Below, one piece after another: positions 5,241-6,373 of a stretch of 6,373 bases of DNA. Made by a program: the position numbers and the translations under genes. The notes beneath the pieces are model-generated. The model was not told the origin of the DNA and searched no databases. It saw only the letters and a program-made list of their open reading frames with translations. Numbering within the stretch: the stretch's first letter is position 1; every line of letters starts with the position of its first letter. Source of the DNA: Aestuariivirga sp. (GTDB taxonomy: Bacteria > Pseudomonadota > Alphaproteobacteria > Rhizobiales > Aestuariivirgaceae); the NCBI GenBank assembly GCA_020252385.1, contig JADCDC010000276.1, forward strand, positions 1 to 6,373, written 5' to 3'.

Positions 5241-6373
5241 ATGAAAGTCAAGGACCTCAAGGTCTTCATCGTCGGCAATCCGCCGCCCTCCTGGGGCGGG
5301 CGCTATTTCATCTTCGTCAAGCTCACCACCGACAATGGCATCACCGGCATCGGCGAATGCTATTGCGACACCTTCGGCCCCAAGGCCATGACGGCGATGA
5401 TCGAGGACACCTTCTATCGCTACATCGAGGGCATGGACCCGTTCCACCTCGAATCCATGTGGCGCAAGGTCTATGGCTCGGGCTTCTCGATGCGGCCCGA
5501 CATCTCGCTGATGGGCGTGCTCTCCGGCCTCGAGATCGCGCTGTGGGACATCAAGGGCAAGGCGCTGAACAAGCCGGTCTATGAACTCCTGGGCGGCCGC
5601 GTGCACGAGAAGCTGCGCTCCTACACCTACATCTACCCCGATCCGGCCAAGGGGCAGGACTCCACGATCTTCTGGAACGCCGAGCAGTCGGCGGAGCGCG
5701 CGGCCTACTATGTCGAGCGCGGCTTCACCGGCATCAAGTTCGATCCTGCGGCACCCTATTCCGCCTTCGACCCGCGTCAGCCCTCGCTCGAATCGATCGA
5801 GCTCTGTGTGAAGTTCTGCAAGCTGATCCGCGAGGCGGTGGGAACCAAGGCCGATCTCCTGTTCGGCACGCATGGCCAGTTCACGGCGTCCGGCGCCATC
5901 CGCTTCGCCAAGAAGATCGAGCCTTATGATCCCCTGTGGTTCGAGGAACCGACTCCGCCCGACAAGCCGGAGGAGATGGCGCTCGTCGCGCGCGGCACCT
6001 CGATCCCCATCGCCACGGGAGAGCGGCTCACCACCAAGTATGAATTCGGCCGCGTGCTGGAGAACCGTGCGGCGTCCATCCTGCAGATGGCGCTGGGCCG
6101 GGTGGGCGGGTTGATGGAAGCGAAGAAGATCGCGGGCATGGCCGAGACCTTCTATGCCCAGATCGCACCGCATCTCTACGCGGGCCCGGTCGAGGGTGCG
6201 GCCAACATCCACTATGCCGCCTCGCTCCCCAACTTCCTGATCCTCGAATCGATCGAGGAGTGGACGGGCTTCCACGCCAGGATCCTGAAGAAGCCGATCC
6301 TCTGGCAGGATGGCTATGTGATCCCGCCCACCGAGCCGGGGCTTGGCATCGAACTCGACGAGGCGGTGTGCGA
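5241..6373 (+). CDS. Enolase superfamily, mandelate racemase subgroup protein (galactonate dehydratase-like), 3' partial
   Basis: The gene begins at ATG 5241 and runs off the window after 377 codons. Comparison with E. coli galactonate dehydratase (DgoD, 382 aa), whose GLGVEIDEA motif lies some 25 residues from its end, suggests about 20-30 residues are missing. The N-terminal capping domain (about 1-125) contains YFIFVKLTTDNGITGIGE and ALWDIKGKALNKPVYELLGG. The barrel carries GIKFDP (Lys166), EEP (Glu235, Glu236), ATGER (Glu261), APH (His311) and LILE (Glu336). Every active-site position matches DgoD at a constant offset of 26: His185 to His211, Glu209 to Glu235, Glu235 to Glu261, His285 to His311, Glu310 to Glu336. 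Two key residues differ: Gly209 in place of the first metal-ligand Asp183, and Ala284 in place of the Asp that pairs with the catalytic His. Family members dehydrate or isomerise sugar acids through an enolate. The substrate is unknown. It is divergent from the GMC gene. Confidence 0.9.
   Translation, partial: MKVKDLKVFIVGNPPPSWGGRYFIFVKLTTDNGITGIGECYCDTFGPKAMTAMIEDTFYRYIEGMDPFHLESMWRKVYGSGFSMRPDISLMGVLSGLEIALWDIKGKALNKPVYELLGGRVHEKLRSYTYIYPDPAKGQDSTIFWNAEQSAERAAYYVERGFTGIKFDPAAPYSAFDPRQPSLESIELCVKFCKLIREAVGTKADLLFGTHGQFTASGAIRFAKKIEPYDPLWFEEPTPPDKPEEMALVARGTSIPIATGERLTTKYEFGRVLENRAASILQMALGRVGGLMEAKKIAGMAETFYAQIAPHLYAGPVEGAANIHYAASLPNFLILESIEEWTGFHARILKKPILWQDGYVIPPTEPGLGIELDEAVC

Noticed and set aside
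3341..5584. A 747-codon plus-strand open frame
   Set aside because: It runs antisense through the whole GMC gene, whose frame carries all GMC signatures, and into the start of the enolase-superfamily gene. Its translation is Arg/Ala/His-rich with no recognisable domain. It is a high-GC shadow frame.
5235..6275. A 346-codon minus-strand open frame
   Set aside because: It is antisense to the enolase-superfamily gene, which has clear active-site motifs. The composition (many Arg, Asp, Gly, His) is typical of a reverse-complement shadow.
1..6373. CRISPR array, tRNA or other structural RNA
   Set aside because: No regularly spaced direct repeats, no cloverleaf-like arrangement and no rRNA-like sequence were seen. 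The only repeats are the two palindromic intergenic elements.
5241..6373. Assignment as galactarolactone or 3,6-anhydrogalactonate cycloisomerase
   Set aside because: Those enzymes, as I recall them, carry K-x-K and an Asp-Ala-Asn metal motif. This protein has KFDP and GTHGQ and aligns better with the galactonate-dehydratase layout.

Overview
This GC-rich window looks like chromosomal DNA from an alphaproteobacterium, most likely Hyphomicrobiales (rhizobia-like). The reasons are the codon use, the gene families present, and two palindromic intergenic elements of the type that is abundant in that order. The assignment is inferred from style, not from a marker gene. No tRNA, rRNA, CRISPR array, transposase, phage gene or replication origin is visible.

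Layout. (1) 1-89: the last residues of a guanidino-group-modifying enzyme (amidinotransferase/deiminase superfamily), including its probable catalytic Cys. (2) 107-229: a structured palindromic repeat. (3) 253-3316: three plus-strand genes that overlap by 4 and 1 bases and so form a tight operon. They encode a BaiN/HI0933-like flavoprotein (PP_4765-type) starting at TTG, a GlcD/D-2-hydroxyacid dehydrogenase-like FAD enzyme, and a six-helix MsrQ-like heme b membrane protein. (4) 3321-3459: a second palindromic element, built from two inverted ~58-base arms, between convergent genes. (5) 3470-5089, minus strand: a GMC-family FAD oxidoreductase starting at GTG. (6) 5090-5240: a divergent regulatory region holding a 16-base perfect palindrome. 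(7) 5241 to the window end: an enolase-superfamily, galactonate-dehydratase-like protein, cut by the window edge close to its C terminus.

How the genes may work together. The first operon looks like a small redox module: two flavoproteins and a membrane heme protein that could pass electrons to or from the quinone pool. The divergent GMC oxidoreductase and enolase-superfamily protein have the layout of a carbohydrate or sugar-acid oxidation/dehydration pair under a shared regulator. Both functional links are inference.

The points most worth a second look are residue-level. The enolase-superfamily protein aligns without gaps to E. coli galactonate dehydratase around its active site, yet lacks the first metal-ligand Asp (Gly209) and the Asp of the His-Asp dyad (Ala284). 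The MsrQ-like protein has Gln149 where E. coli MsrQ has His151, and no MsrP gene is nearby. The GlcD-like protein keeps the metal site but lacks the Lys and Thr that bind substrate in D-2-hydroxyglutarate dehydrogenase.
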